From an uncultured Shewanella sp. (lineage in GTDB: Bacteria; Pseudomonadota; Gammaproteobacteria; Enterobacterales; Shewanellaceae), in assembly GCA_947503555.1 (NCBI GenBank), contig CANNEE010000001.1, positions 124,001 through 188,000 on the forward strand: a stretch of 64,000 nt of DNA, given 5' to 3'. Positions within the stretch are counted from its first letter, which is position 1. Each line of letters opens with the position of its first letter. This document shows, one piece after another, positions 18,826-27,246 of the stretch. The position numbers were made by a program, and so were the translations under genes. The notes beneath the pieces are model-generated. The model did no database searches. It was not told the origin of the DNA and worked only from the letters and a program-made list of their open reading frames with translations.

Positions 18826-19224
18826 CTACTCTCCTCTAAGCGCCTTTCTCAACCCTGAAAACTTACTATCTAGAAAACCTAGCGACATCTGATACTCAAG
18901 GGCATTTTCCATAAAAGCGGTTTGCTCCTGCTGTATATCAACAGTATTTCCATCACCAGTATCTGGCTGGGTGGGCACTCTATAACCTAAATGAGCCTGA
19001 GTCTGAGTCGACAAGTTGAAGTGGCGCTCATTGGTACGGTTCATATTAAAGTTGCCTTGCTTGGCTTTTGCTGCCTGCATTGCTGACGCAAAGTCAATAT
19101 CTCTCGCCTTGTAATGAGGAGTATCGGCATTCGCTATATTGCTTGAGATCACTTCAGCACGCTTAGCTCTTATTCCAAGCGTATACTGGTGTATACCAAG
19201 TGCATTATCAAAATTGATCGCCAT
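18826..19224 (-). CDS. flgB: FlgB, proximal rod protein
   Basis: 132 residues. It has the rod motif [20 protein letters not shown] near residues 27-46 and the C-terminal FlgB pattern [20 protein letters not shown]. It is the first gene of flgBCDE, 35 bases downstream of a consensus sigma-54 promoter. Confidence 0.96.
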   Translation of the reverse strand: MAINFDNALGIHQYTLGIRAKRAEVISSNIANADTPHYKARDIDFASAMQAAKAKQGNFNMNRTNERHFNLSTQTQAHLGYRVPTQPDTGDGNTVDIQQEQTAFMENALEYQMSLGFLDSKFSGLRKALRGE

Positions 19225-19258
19225 AAAACTGTCTCCTCATTCTAACGCTAGAACAAAA

Positions 19259-19274
19259 AGCAAGTTGTATGCCA
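19259..19274 (-). promoter_or_regulatory. Sigma-54 promoter of flgBCDE
   Basis: On the minus strand TGGCAT-ACAAC-TTGCT has GG and GC exactly 10 bases apart. It sits between the cheR terminator and flgB, about 35 bases from the start codon. Confidence 0.9.
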
Positions 19275-19322
19275 AAAAATAGAAAAGAAAGAGTAAGAAG
19301 GTAGGAAAGATTAGGAAAGAAT

Positions 19323-19352
19323 AAAAAACCGGCAACTATGCCGGTTTTTACT
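19323..19352 (-). terminator. Intrinsic terminator after cheR
   Basis: AAAAACCGGC pairs with GCCGGTTTTT over a 6-base loop, and the minus strand continues TTTTTTATTC. It separates cheVR from flgBCDE. Confidence 0.9.
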
Positions 19353-19360
19353 CAATACAG

Positions 19361-20194
19361 CTAAGTACGCTTCTGGTAATAGATGCCTGGGTTACAGCGT
19401 ACCATATCAAATTCGTCTGTCAGTCCAGCAATAGACTCGGATGCACCTAAGAATAAAATACCTTTCGGGTTAAGAGCGGCAGCAAATTGCCGCAATATTT
19501 TAGCCTTTGCCTCCGGGGCAAAATAGATAAGTACGTTACGACAGAAAATAATGTCAAACTTACCGAGCAAAGTATAACTTTCAAGCAAGTTATGGGCTCT
19601 AAAGTTAACCATGCGCTTAACATTATCTTTTACCCGCATATTTTTGTTTTCTGTAGGCTCAAAAAATTGACGCTTACGGTCTTCAGATAACCCTCGCGCT
19701 AAAGCCAAACTATCATATTCAGCCTGTTTACACCTTTCTAACATTGACGGCGATAAGTCAGTTGCTTGAATAGAAGCACCGCCTGGCAGAGCACCAGGCT
19801 TGCGTTGCTGGTATTCAAGAATTGTCATAGCTAAAGAATAAGGCTCTTGTCCTGATGAACAAGCAGCAGACCAAATCTTTAAAGGACGACCCAATTTGGA
19901 ATATTCTGGTAATAAAGAGTTCGCGAGTAACTCAAACGGGTACCTATCTCTAAACCACAAGGTTTCATTGGTCGTCATCGCATCAATGACTTCGGCTCTT
20001 AGTTGCCTCTCAGTAGGCTTCATCGAATGTTTCACTACATCCGACAAAGATGGCAGATTGTATTTCCCCATCAATGGAGCTAAACGAGAACGCACTAAAT
20101 ATTGTTTGTTCTCGCCTAGCACAATTCCACTATGCTGCTCTAAAAACAAGCGGAATTGTGTATATTCATTCTCTGCGAGTGATTTATTTGGCAC
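19361..20194 (-). CDS. cheR: CheR, chemoreceptor glutamate methyltransferase
   Basis: A 277-residue SAM-dependent methyltransferase. A helical N-terminal domain (about 1-75) is followed by the methyltransferase core, with RAEVIDAMTTNETLWFRDRYPF and LKIWSAACSSGQEPYSLAMT (SAM site, shown in part), and FCRNVLIYF near residue 218. It starts at GTG 20194 with AGGA upstream. It methylates receptor glutamates for adaptation, so it acts on proteins such as the receptor encoded at 31802. It lies 199 bases downstream of cheV. Confidence 0.95.
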   Translation of the reverse strand: MPNKSLAENEYTQFRLFLEQHSGIVLGENKQYLVRSRLAPLMGKYNLPSLSDVVKHSMKPTERQLRAEVIDAMTTNETLWFRDRYPFELLANSLLPEYSKLGRPLKIWSAACSSGQEPYSLAMTILEYQQRKPGALPGGASIQATDLSPSMLERCKQAEYDSLALARGLSEDRKRQFFEPTENKNMRVKDNVKRMVNFRAHNLLESYTLLGKFDIIFCRNVLIYFAPEAKAKILRQFAAALNPKGILFLGASESIAGLTDEFDMVRCNPGIYYQKRT

Positions 20195-20393
20195 TATAAG
20201 GTCCTAATATCAATGAAAAAGTGCATTTCTGCATCAATTCCTAATTGTAGCATCTCGAATCTTAAAACGCTGCGTTATACATTAGCTCTTGCATTTATAC
20301 AAGCGATATTGCTGACAATAAATTATTTTAAGCAATCAGCCAAAGCGCACCATGCCTTATTATGCAGTGATTCAACGAACAGTAATCATCCGA

Positions 20394-21314
20394 TTATAAG
20401 CTTAAATGCTTATTCACAGCCGTTGCTAGCTCGTCAGGATTAAACTTGGCAATAAAGTCATTTGCCCCAACCTTCTCAACCATAGCCTGATTAAAGACGC
20501 CGCTTAATGACGTATGCAACACGACTTTAATATTCTTAAGTTTAGGGTTATCTCGTATCTCTGCAGTTAACGTATAACCATCCATCTCAGGCATCTCAAT
20601 ATCTGAGATAATTAATGGGATCTCTTTTGACAAGTCATCAATTTCAGAAGACATCTCTACCAGCTTATCCAAAGCCTCTTTACCATCTTTAGCCGTATCG
20701 ATTTGTAGATTAAGGGATTCAAGGGCTCTGATAATTTGCTTACGAGCAACTGTTGAATCATCGATAACCATAATATGGTAATGCTCTTCTTTATCTATGG
20801 TCAGTCGCTCTTCCATCTCATGGCTAATAGCAGTATTAACAGGAGAGATTTCATCGAGAATCTTTTCTACATCCAAAATTTCAACGAGCTCACCTTCAAT
20901 TTCAGTGACAGCTGTTAAATATGATGAACGCCCCGCACCTTGTGGTGGTGGAAGAATCGCTTCCCAATTCATGTTGATAATGCGCTCAACTGAGCGAACT
21001 AAGAAGCCTTGAACACTACGGTTATACTCAGCAATGATAATGAAGCAATTTGTTAAATCTTCGATTGGACGACCGCCTGTCGCAGCACTTAAGTCAATCA
21101 CAGAAATTGTCGTACCACGAATATGAGCAACACCTCTAACAAAAGGGCTCAACTTAGGCAAAGCAGTCAATGGTGGGCACTGCAATACTTCTTTTACCTT
21201 AAACACGTTAATACCATAACGCTGGCGGCCATTTAATTTAAATAACAGTAGCTCTAATCGGTTTTGCCCAACTAATTGTGTACGTTTATTGACTGACTCA
21301 AGAATATTCGACAT
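20394..21314 (-). CDS. cheV: CheV, CheW-receiver coupling protein
   Basis: About 306 residues. A CheW-like domain (about 15-165) is followed by a receiver domain (about 180-305), with VIDDSTVARK and the phosphoacceptor in ISDIEMPEMDG. The longest frame begins at 21425, but ATG 21314 (MSNILESVNKRTQLVG) is the family-typical start and has AAGG 7 bases ahead. CheV couples receptors to CheA and tunes signalling. It is divergent from flgA; the shared 202-base region holds a CTCGAA-CC-TTCGAG palindrome at 21353-21366. Confidence 0.95.
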   Translation of the reverse strand: MSNILESVNKRTQLVGQNRLELLLFKLNGRQRYGINVFKVKEVLQCPPLTALPKLSPFVRGVAHIRGTTISVIDLSAATGGRPIEDLTNCFIIIAEYNRSVQGFLVRSVERIINMNWEAILPPPQGAGRSSYLTAVTEIEGELVEILDVEKILDEISPVNTAISHEMEERLTIDKEEHYHIMVIDDSTVARKQIIRALESLNLQIDTAKDGKEALDKLVEMSSEIDDLSKEIPLIISDIEMPEMDGYTLTAEIRDNPKLKNIKVVLHTSLSGVFNQAMVEKVGANDFIAKFNPDELATAVNKHLSL

Positions 21315-21516
21315 AACTCTGCCTTGTGTTGTCTTGTTTCTACTGCGCCAAGCTCGAACCTTCGAGTATAGGCATACAAATTGCTTACTAAGTGTTAATC
21401 TCTCTGCTGAAACATCCGTTGTCAAATGTTTGACTAAAAGTATGCGACAACGAGTGGTAAATCAGCTTGCTTAAAAGTATAGGTGTATTCTGGCTTAACA
21501 CGCTAGTCTGTTCATT

Positions 21517-22224
21517 ATGAAAGTAAAATTAGTTCAAATTTTTATTCTATTTTTTTGGTCATTGGCTGTAAGTGCCAATAATGACATATATACGCCTTCA
21601 TTATCGACCATATCTCAGCGAGCTGAAGAGGCGATTATGAAAAAAGTTAGCATCCCCGAAGATGCTCAGGTCGAAATCATTCCCCAACGACTAGATAGTA
21701 GGTTAAATATTCCCCGTTGCTCATCACCACTAACGGCAGAAATTGCATCAAATCGTCGTATTAGCAAGAACAACACTGTAAAAATCAGCTGCGTGAGTCC
21801 AGATTTGGACTATCCATGGCAGATCTTTATCTCAGTGCGAGTCAACATAGGCTTTCCCGTTGTTGTCGCAAAAGAAACCTTAGCCTCTGGTGATGTTATT
21901 ACTCAAGAGCAACTTGTTATTAGCTATGTTGACCAAACTTCAATCCGAGGGCAACACTTTAATGACATATCCAAGGTAATTGGCACAAGAGTGAAAAGAC
22001 GAGTGACCAAAAACCATCCAATTTTTGCCAAGAACCTATGCTATGTTTGTAAAGGCGACACAATCTCCATTTTTGCAAGAACACAAAAATTTGTAATAAA
22101 AACTTCTGGTGAAGCATTGAGAGATGGTAACTTAGGCGACACAATAAGAGTAAGAAATATTAGTTCAAACAAAACCATAGAAGCCAGAGTTGTCGGCATT
22201 GGCGAAGTAGAAATAAGAATGTAA
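21517..22224 (+). CDS. flgA: FlgA, P-ring assembly chaperone
   Basis: 235 residues with a signal peptide (MKVKLVQIFILFFWSLAVSA). The C-terminal SAF-type region is recognisable by ETLASGDVITQEQLV and GDTIRVRNISSNKTIEARVV. A CxxC (CYVC) precedes KGDTI. It is a periplasmic chaperone for FlgI polymerisation. It is divergent from cheV and upstream of flgMN, the standard order. Confidence 0.94.
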   Translation: MKVKLVQIFILFFWSLAVSANNDIYTPSLSTISQRAEEAIMKKVSIPEDAQVEIIPQRLDSRLNIPRCSSPLTAEIASNRRISKNNTVKISCVSPDLDYPWQIFISVRVNIGFPVVVAKETLASGDVITQEQLVISYVDQTSIRGQHFNDISKVIGTRVKRRVTKNHPIFAKNLCYVCKGDTISIFARTQKFVIKTSGEALRDGNLGDTIRVRNISSNKTIEARVVGIGEVEIRM

Positions 22225-22231
22225 AATATCC

Positions 22232-22258
22232 TAAAGAAATTTTTCTATCTGCCGATAC
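22232..22258 (+). promoter_or_regulatory. Sigma-28 (FliA) promoter of flgMN
   Basis: TAAAGAAA-N11-GCCGATAC is close to the FliA consensus, with correct spacing, beginning 8 bases after the flgA stop. It gives FlgM, the anti-sigma factor of FliA, a promoter read by FliA: a feedback loop known in other bacteria. Confidence 0.9.
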
Positions 22259-22299
22259 CTTGGTTAAGGTAACTTGATCAAATAATGCTGGAGCCAAAA

Positions 22300-22623
22300 A
22301 TGGCTATTGATATTAATAAAGTACAGATTCCGTCTAACTCGAGAGTAAGAACTGCGACCACACAAAAAGAGTCAAATAATGTGGCAGCTGATACGGCGAA
22401 AAGCCAAGCTCCCGGCAAATCTGACTCGGTGGAAATCACCGCCCAAGCTCAACAGCTTCAAGGAGTGCAGTCAAAAATGGCCTCTCTTCCTGAAATAGAC
22501 GATAAAAAAGTAGCAGAAATTAAAGCGGCAATTTCAGAAGGTCGTTACAAAATTGATGCTGAAAAACTAGCAGCAAATATTGGCGCGTTCGAATCAGAAC
22601 TCGGCCAGCTCAGTGCGGAGTAA
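22300..22623 (+). CDS. flgM: FlgM, anti-sigma-28 factor
   Basis: 107 residues. The start ATG 22300 (MAIDINKVQIPSNS) is chosen over ATG 22285 because GGAG lies 6 bases before it. The N-terminal half is low-complexity. The C-terminal half has the sigma-binding pattern DDKKVAEIKAAISEGRYKID and then AEKLAANIGAFE. It holds FliA inactive until it is exported through the completed hook. It is followed by flgN. Confidence 0.94.
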   Translation: MAIDINKVQIPSNSRVRTATTQKESNNVAADTAKSQAPGKSDSVEITAQAQQLQGVQSKMASLPEIDDKKVAEIKAAISEGRYKIDAEKLAANIGAFESELGQLSAE

Positions 22624-22638
22624 CCACTTTAGCAAGCA

Positions 22639-23064
22639 ATGACAGATATTGTTACCTTAATTGATCTGCAACAGGATCATCTAGAGAATTTAAAAACGCT
22701 TATCGAAGCGGAAAAAGGCGCCTTGGAAAACCAAGACGCCGAACTTTTGTTGTCCTTAGCAAACCAAAAAGCTCAATTACTAAGAAGCCTGCAAGATAAC
22801 GACACGCGACTCTCAAACCATCAAGAAGCAGATAAGCTCAATGAAGATACAGAGTTAAGATCTCGTGTCGAACAAGCAAAGCAGTTGTTAGCACAATGCC
22901 AAGAGCTCAACTCGGCTAACTCCCACTTAATTGAGCTAAACATCGCCAGTATCAACCGTCTATCACAAGCATTACAAGCTAGCCGTAATACCAATAGCAT
23001 GACCTATGACGATAAAGGGAAAACTTCTAGTATCTCGAGTTTAGGCAATGATTTAAAAGCTTAA
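22639..23064 (+). CDS. flgN: FlgN, chaperone for FlgK and FlgL
   Basis: A 141-residue, all-helical, glutamine- and leucine-rich protein directly after flgM. It has the FlgN-like pattern LIDLQQDHLENLKTLIEAEK. The chaperone binds the hook-junction proteins FlgK and FlgL, both encoded in this window. Sequence conservation in the family is low; position and helix pattern support it. Confidence 0.88.
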   Translation: MTDIVTLIDLQQDHLENLKTLIEAEKGALENQDAELLLSLANQKAQLLRSLQDNDTRLSNHQEADKLNEDTELRSRVEQAKQLLAQCQELNSANSHLIELNIASINRLSQALQASRNTNSMTYDDKGKTSSISSLGNDLKA

Positions 23065-23083
23065 ACCAGCGAATAATCAACAA

Positions 23084-23113
23084 TAAAAAAGCCGCATTCA
23101 GCGGCTTTTTTAT
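23084..23113 (+). terminator. Bidirectional terminator between flgN and flgP
   Basis: AAAAAAGCCGC pairs with GCGGCTTTTTT over a short ATTCA loop, with A-tract before and T-tract after. It lies between convergent flgMN and flgOP and can serve both. Confidence 0.9.
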
Positions 23114-23126
23114 TGTTCAAACACTC

Positions 23127-23576
23127 TTAGAAATAAGTCACATCTTTCACTTTTTGTGGTCTGTGTTGCTGCTGGTATAAAGCCCATACTTGCGCAAAAT
23201 CCAGCTCAAGTTCAGTCACATAATGTTCACCTGCTGGATAGGCCTTAACCACCTTAGCACCTCTAATAACCCCAGATACTGATGCTTTAATATTATCCTT
23301 ACCTAGCACCCAATCATTCACTGTGACATTAGATGACAACTGCTGCCCAAACACCTGCTCTGCCAGCTCACGATAAGCAGCAATCTTTGATGCTTGCATA
23401 GCCGCAAGCACGCGCTGAGCCTTTGACTCTCCAGGCTGTAAGGCTAAGGTGGCATAACCAACAGCATGTAGCTTAGGAAAGCTGTCCGGCGCCTGCGTTT
23501 CCCATTGGACATACCTATCATCACTTGAAGAACATCCAGCTAAAGCGAAAAAAAGACATACTATCAATAACCTCAT
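23127..23576 (-). CDS. flgP: FlgP, H-ring outer-membrane lipoprotein
   Basis: 149 residues with a lipobox (ALAGC, cysteine at 15). The LPP20-type pattern AQRVLAAMQASKIAAYRELAEQ and the motif ASVSGVIRGAKVVKAYP identify the family. In Vibrio FlgP is part of the outer-membrane-associated basal disk (H-ring) of sheathed or polar flagella and is needed for motility. Its ATG overlaps the flgO stop by 4 bases, so translation is coupled. Confidence 0.9.
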   Translation of the reverse strand: MRLLIVCLFFALAGCSSSDDRYVQWETQAPDSFPKLHAVGYATLALQPGESKAQRVLAAMQASKIAAYRELAEQVFGQQLSSNVTVNDWVLGKDNIKASVSGVIRGAKVVKAYPAGEHYVTELELDFAQVWALYQQQHRPQKVKDVTYF

Positions 23577-24205
23577 AGCTCTTCTCCTACTACTTGCACC
23601 TGATCCATTCCTCTATCTTCATATCGGTATAATAGGCCATCACTAGAAACGACTTTTTCAGACTGTGTCAAATAAGCTTTCAGTTCTTGTTGCACTATGG
23701 CTGTTTGCGTCGCAGAGATCACTCGATTATTAGTGACATTAACGATACGCGCATTAACCACCATTCCTGTTCGCGTAAGGTCCATGGTCGACACTAAGGC
23801 GAACTCTACTGGTAAATCCCTAGGTAGATCTTGCCAATCTCGACTCAGCAACAGGTCACCCTTTGATGTCACCTTGACGACTTCAGCCACATTGATATCC
23901 ACCAAGTTAAACTGGTGACTATGAAGCGCTGCAATCATACCTTGTTGTAACTGCAGCCCTAGAGTATTGGTCTTTTGCAAATCCCTTAACATCACAGGAG
24001 TCGTCACAATCAGCGGTTGGGTAGACTTTAAGCTGTCATTTTGCTTAACAAGATCATTCACTAACCTTTGTGATAGATGATTAATCTCTCGAGTGGGGGC
24101 CAAACCATAACCATCAGATAAAGCAGTCTTCTGCGGTTCAGGCTCGCTGAACATCGCACAACCACTTAACACCAACACTATGGGAATTAACGCAAACTTA
24201 CCCAT
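23573..24205 (-). CDS. flgO: FlgO, H-ring outer-membrane lipoprotein
   Basis: 210 residues with a lipobox (VLSGC, cysteine at 16). The core is FlgO-like: LAPTREINHLSQRLVNDLV, FALVSTMDLTRTGMVVNARI and VNVTNNRVISATQT. It stabilises the H-ring of the polar flagellum, with FlgP (overlapping gene) and FlgT (divergent gene). A sigma-54-like promoter lies at 24370-24385. Confidence 0.9.
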   Translation of the reverse strand: MGKFALIPIVLVLSGCAMFSEPEPQKTALSDGYGLAPTREINHLSQRLVNDLVKQNDSLKSTQPLIVTTPVMLRDLQKTNTLGLQLQQGMIAALHSHQFNLVDINVAEVVKVTSKGDLLLSRDWQDLPRDLPVEFALVSTMDLTRTGMVVNARIVNVTNNRVISATQTAIVQQELKAYLTQSEKVVSSDGLLYRYEDRGMDQVQVVGEEL

Positions 24206-24350
24206 GATTCACTTATCCTATTCAAATTCTGAATCATCAATTCCTACACTCAAATTAATGATATACCAGCAAAGCTATCTTGAACCTTTACTTATCTACA
24301 CCTATATCGGCTTAATTGCTCATAACTTTACTTCTAAATACAAAGCTATC

Positions 24351-24366
24351 AGGCACGAATTTTGCT
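24351..24366 (+). promoter_or_regulatory. Sigma-54 promoter of flgT
   Basis: AGGCAC-GAATT-TTGCT carries GG and GC 10 bases apart and ends about 82 bases before the flgT ATG. It nearly abuts an opposing sigma-54-like site on the other strand. Confidence 0.8.
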
Positions 24367-24369
24367 TTA

Positions 24370-24385
24370 AGCAGGTGAAGCGCCA
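24370..24385 (-). promoter_or_regulatory. Probable sigma-54 promoter of flgOP
   Basis: On the minus strand TGGCGC-TTCAC-CTGCT has the GG-N10-GC spacing but departs from consensus at two positions. It is about 165 bases upstream of flgO, a rather long leader. Only 3 bases separate it from the flgT promoter. Confidence 0.6.
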
Positions 24386-24448
24386 TTTTATTGCCTTTAC
24401 AGCCTTTGGATATACGGTTTATTTCGGCATTATTAAAGAGTAACTACA

Positions 24449-25636
24449 ATGCAAAAGTCTTACTTCAAAAATATGCAAATTTGGTTCCAAACTGCACTGT
24501 TCTTAATCTTATCCAGTGCCAGTGCACTCGCAAGTGCAAATTGGATTGAAGCTCAAGGTAGTGCTGAAATACGTAATGGCAATATTAGCCAAGCCAGAGA
24601 AGAAGCCATTGCTCAAGCAGTACGTTATGCCAGTTTGCAAAGTGGCGTGCAATTTTCTAGCACCATGGAAACGAGCAATGGTGCACTGACTAAAAATAGT
24701 GTTCAGCTTCTCAATCAGACCCAAACAGGCCCTGTCGAGCTTATTAGCGAATCCATTAATGGCACAGAGCTTATCGTAAAGCTGCGAATTGAGATCTACC
24801 AAGGTCCAGAGCAAGCTTGCAAAAGCGACCATGTCAAAGCAGCTATATTGATCCCACAGGCAGGCCTAGCAGATAGGACTCAGCTAAGGTATGGTCAGCT
24901 CAATGAATTTGAACAGGATATTTCTAACCATTTAATTGCAAGATTAAATCAAGCTTCTACAAAAAGCTTTAGCCGTGCCCATGCTGATACTAAGCTGGAT
25001 ATCAATCGTGATCTCGATGTCGTTCGGGGCTACAGACTTCCTTCATGGCTGAGTGAAACCACAGAAAGCCAATATATATTGGTACCAGAAATCCTCGACA
25101 TTTCGGTAGATCCGCCAGAAACGAGCATGCTAGGTCTATTTAGTGATGATCCAAATCGGCAGTTCAAGCTTAGGCTATCTCTCTATCATGGCATAAGTGG
25201 TGAACAGATTTGGTTCAAGCAATATCATACTCAGGCGCCATGGCAATTTGGACGCCAGGAAGTCGTCGCGACAAATGGCGATAGATTTTGGCGCTCTTCT
25301 TATGGCTCAGCTATCAAAACGATAATGAAGACTGCCGTTGCCGATATCGATGCGGCATTAAGTTGCCGCCCAGTTCTCGGGCAAATTGTCGCTCGTTCTC
25401 ACGATAGAGTTATCCTCAATCTAGGTCGTCGTCATGGTATTAGGGTGGGTGACAAGTTCTCAGTGGTATTACAACAAAATATTGCGGACAGGTTTAACCA
25501 AATGCGTGTTATAGGTGAGAAAAGTGATGCTAGCCTAGTTATAGATCAGGTAAGCGAAGACAGTGCCACAGCAGTTTTAATGAACAAAAATGCCACATAT
25601 AACGTCCAAATCAGCGATATCGCGATTAAGATTTAA
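24449..25636 (+). CDS. flgT: FlgT, flagellar H-ring protein
   Basis: 395 residues with a signal peptide ending near ALASANWIEA. The FlgT N-terminal pattern NWIEAQGSAEIRNGNISQAR and the C-terminal ILNLGRRHGIRVGDKFSVV are characteristic. In Vibrio FlgT is periplasmic, forms the H-ring around the LP-ring and is required to assemble the MotX/MotY T-ring. It is divergent from flgOP. Confidence 0.93.
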   Translation: MQKSYFKNMQIWFQTALFLILSSASALASANWIEAQGSAEIRNGNISQAREEAIAQAVRYASLQSGVQFSSTMETSNGALTKNSVQLLNQTQTGPVELISESINGTELIVKLRIEIYQGPEQACKSDHVKAAILIPQAGLADRTQLRYGQLNEFEQDISNHLIARLNQASTKSFSRAHADTKLDINRDLDVVRGYRLPSWLSETTESQYILVPEILDISVDPPETSMLGLFSDDPNRQFKLRLSLYHGISGEQIWFKQYHTQAPWQFGRQEVVATNGDRFWRSSYGSAIKTIMKTAVADIDAALSCRPVLGQIVARSHDRVILNLGRRHGIRVGDKFSVVLQQNIADRFNQMRVIGEKSDASLVIDQVSEDSATAVLMNKNATYNVQISDIAIKI

Positions 25637-25654
25637 GCAACTAAATTTAAAGCC

Positions 25655-25682
25655 TTTTCAAGGCCGTTAAAAACAGTATAAT
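25655..25682 (+). promoter_or_regulatory. Probable sigma-70 promoter of tRNA-Arg
   Basis: A perfect TATAAT at 25677-25682 sits 16 bases after TTTTCA (25655-25660). A start about 7 bases on would fall just before the tRNA. Confidence 0.6.
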
Positions 25683-25691
25683 CAGTTGCGT

Positions 25692-25767
25692 CTCCCTATA
25701 GCTCAACAGGATAGAGCAGTCGCCTCCTAAGCGATCGATCGGGGTTCGAGTCCCTGTGGGGAGGCCA
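25692..25767 (+). tRNA. tRNA-Arg (anticodon CCU)
   Basis: The cloverleaf can be drawn by hand. The acceptor CTCCCTA pairs with TGGGGAG, the D-stem GCTC with GAGC, and the anticodon stem GTCGC with GCGAT around loop CTCCTAA. Anticodon CCT is at 25726-25728. The T-stem CGGGG pairs with CCCTG around TTCGAGT. The discriminator is G and CCA is encoded. It reads AGG codons. tRNA-Arg(CCU) genes are frequent integration targets elsewhere, but no integrase or duplicated 3' end follows here. Confidence 0.96.
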
Positions 25768-25822
25768 CAATTTTCTAGCGCTGGCCTCAAGTTTTTACCG
25801 ACCTTTCTCTAGATTACCAGCC

Positions 25823-25852
25823 TTGCTCAAAACCTTAGGTTATCAGTATAAT
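25823..25852 (+). promoter_or_regulatory. Possible sigma-70 promoter of the DUF2947-like gene
   Basis: TTGCTC (25823-25828), an 18-base spacer and TATAAT (25847-25852), 57 bases before the start codon. Confidence 0.45.
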
Positions 25853-25908
25853 ACTCGCCCTATTCCTTAGCATGTTTCCTAGTTACTAGGTTATTTTCGG
25901 AGCCTATT

Positions 25909-26388
25909 TTGACACTATCCTATATCCCACTCGAGCAATATAAGCGTAAGTGGATTTTCAACCATAAAGATCTTCCCGTCGATAATGAAGACAAACAGGG
26001 TATTCTGCCACTAACAGAAAAAGCGGCGATGATGGTTTGGAATAAATGGATAAGTAATAAAAGCAGCCGTGCTGAACAATTTGCAAAAGGAGATTGGCCA
26101 GCAAAAGGCGATGCTTGGGAAGAAACCGATTACTGGCAAAGTGCTTGGGATAGTGAAGATCCAGCCTTACCTACTATCTTAGGCGAGTTTATTGACTGGA
26201 GTGAAGACACTCAAGTTTTCTTCTGCTATGAAAAGTATCAAATCATAGAAACCACATGGGGCATCTTTAAACGCAATTGGAAGTGTTTTTTATTTTTTGA
26301 TGATGGCCCATTGCTTATCGCTCCAAAGAAAAAGCAAGCCGCATTCTTTCAACAAAGTGGTCAATATCAAGTAGGTCACCGCGGATAA
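25909..26388 (+). CDS. DUF2947-like conserved protein
   Basis: A 159-residue soluble protein rich in aromatic residues (many Trp and Tyr), with EQYKRKWIFNHKDLPV at the start and FFCYEKYQIIETTWGIFKRN near 105-124. It resembles a small family of unknown function found in Shewanella and Vibrio (DUF2947, from memory). There is no signal peptide, membrane segment or catalytic motif. It stands between the tRNA gene and a chalcone-isomerase-like gene; the 47-base gap to the latter could allow co-transcription. No function is proposed. Confidence 0.75.
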   Translation: MTLSYIPLEQYKRKWIFNHKDLPVDNEDKQGILPLTEKAAMMVWNKWISNKSSRAEQFAKGDWPAKGDAWEETDYWQSAWDSEDPALPTILGEFIDWSEDTQVFFCYEKYQIIETTWGIFKRNWKCFLFFDDGPLLIAPKKKQAAFFQQSGQYQVGHRG

Positions 26389-26435
26389 AGCGTGATTCAA
26401 GATTAAGAACTAATAATCAAGAAGTGAAAGAGATT

Positions 26436-26999
26436 ATGAAGCAGTTACTCTCTAGCCTAGCCATAGGTGCGACTCTACTTATGGCTCCTAATGCTTATAG
26501 CAAACAAATTGCAGATGTCGATGTTAAAGAGCAAATTACAGCTTTTGAACAAACACTGGTATTAAACGGTGCTGGCGTGCGCAGTAAGTTCTTTATGGAT
26601 CTTTATGTCGGTAGCCTTTATTTATCCTCACCACTTACCGATACCATTCAAATTTTAGAGGCTAATCAGGCTTGTATACGATTAAATATCACCTCAAGCA
26701 TGATCACCTCAGATAAGATGCAAGACGCAATTATTGATGGCTTTGAAAGTGCCACTCAAGGTAAGAGCCAAGAGATAGCCCAAGAGATAAACCAATTTAT
26801 GTCACTGTTTAATGAAGAAATTAAGGAAGGAGATCAATTCACCTTTTATACGAGTAAACAATTTGGCGTCAAAGCCTTTAAAAATGAAACACAGCTGGCT
26901 CAAATTTCAGGTGAAACATTTCGACGTGCACTACTTAATATTTGGTTAGGTGAAGACCCAGCACAACAAAGCTTAAAAGAAGAAATGCTGGGCGAATAA
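26436..26999 (+). CDS. Chalcone-isomerase-like periplasmic protein
   Basis: About 187 residues. The ATG at 26436 (MKQLLSSLAIGATLLMAP) is preferred over a GTG four codons earlier: it begins a clean signal peptide and AAAGAGA lies just upstream. The mature part has the chalcone-isomerase-like pattern LVLNGAGVRSKFFMDLYVGS and a C-terminal FRRALLNIWLGEDPAQ. Bacterial members of this fold have no established role, and the plant catalytic residues are not expected. It is probably exported. A terminator-like hairpin follows. Confidence 0.82.
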   Translation: MKQLLSSLAIGATLLMAPNAYSKQIADVDVKEQITAFEQTLVLNGAGVRSKFFMDLYVGSLYLSSPLTDTIQILEANQACIRLNITSSMITSDKMQDAIIDGFESATQGKSQEIAQEINQFMSLFNEEIKEGDQFTFYTSKQFGVKAFKNETQLAQISGETFRRALLNIWLGEDPAQQSLKEEMLGE

Positions 27000-27051
27000 G
27001 CTCGGCTCTCCTCTCCTCCTTCATAGGTAGCCAGCACCATTTCACTATGTA

Positions 27052-27085
27052 AAGCTTAAGCGATATAGACTTAAGCTTCTTTCCT
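27052..27085 (+). terminator. Likely terminator after the chalcone-isomerase-like gene
   Basis: AAGCTTAAG and CTTAAGCTT form a perfect 9-bp stem over a 9-base loop, followed by CTTTCCTTC. The U-tract is interrupted. The remaining gap up to 27326 has a C-rich plus strand (27085-27165) and then the palindrome described separately. Confidence 0.6.
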
Positions 27086-27246
27086 TCTACACTCCCTAAC
27101 AACCTACTCAAATCATCCTACCTCAACCTACCTCTAGCTCAACTTAACCTCCCCCCAAGATTCTAAAATGTAAAGTAAAAAATCAATATCAGGTGTTACA
27201 AAATGGTTGGCGAAATGTAATATTTACTAGACAGACACTAGCTACG

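Noticed and set aside
21483-21500. Possible sigma-54 promoter for flgA (CTGGCTTAACACGCTAG)
   Set aside because: The GG and GC pairs are 8 bases apart, not 10, so it cannot fit the RpoN -24/-12 spacing.
24449-25636. CRISPR, phage or transposase signals near any flank of the flagellar region and elsewhere in the window
   Set aside because: No array of regularly spaced repeats, no integrase or transposase motif, and no abrupt composition change was seen in the 64 kb.
25692-25800. tRNA-Arg(CCU) as an island attachment site
   Set aside because: No integrase, no repeat of the tRNA 3' end and no change in gene type follow; the genes downstream look native.
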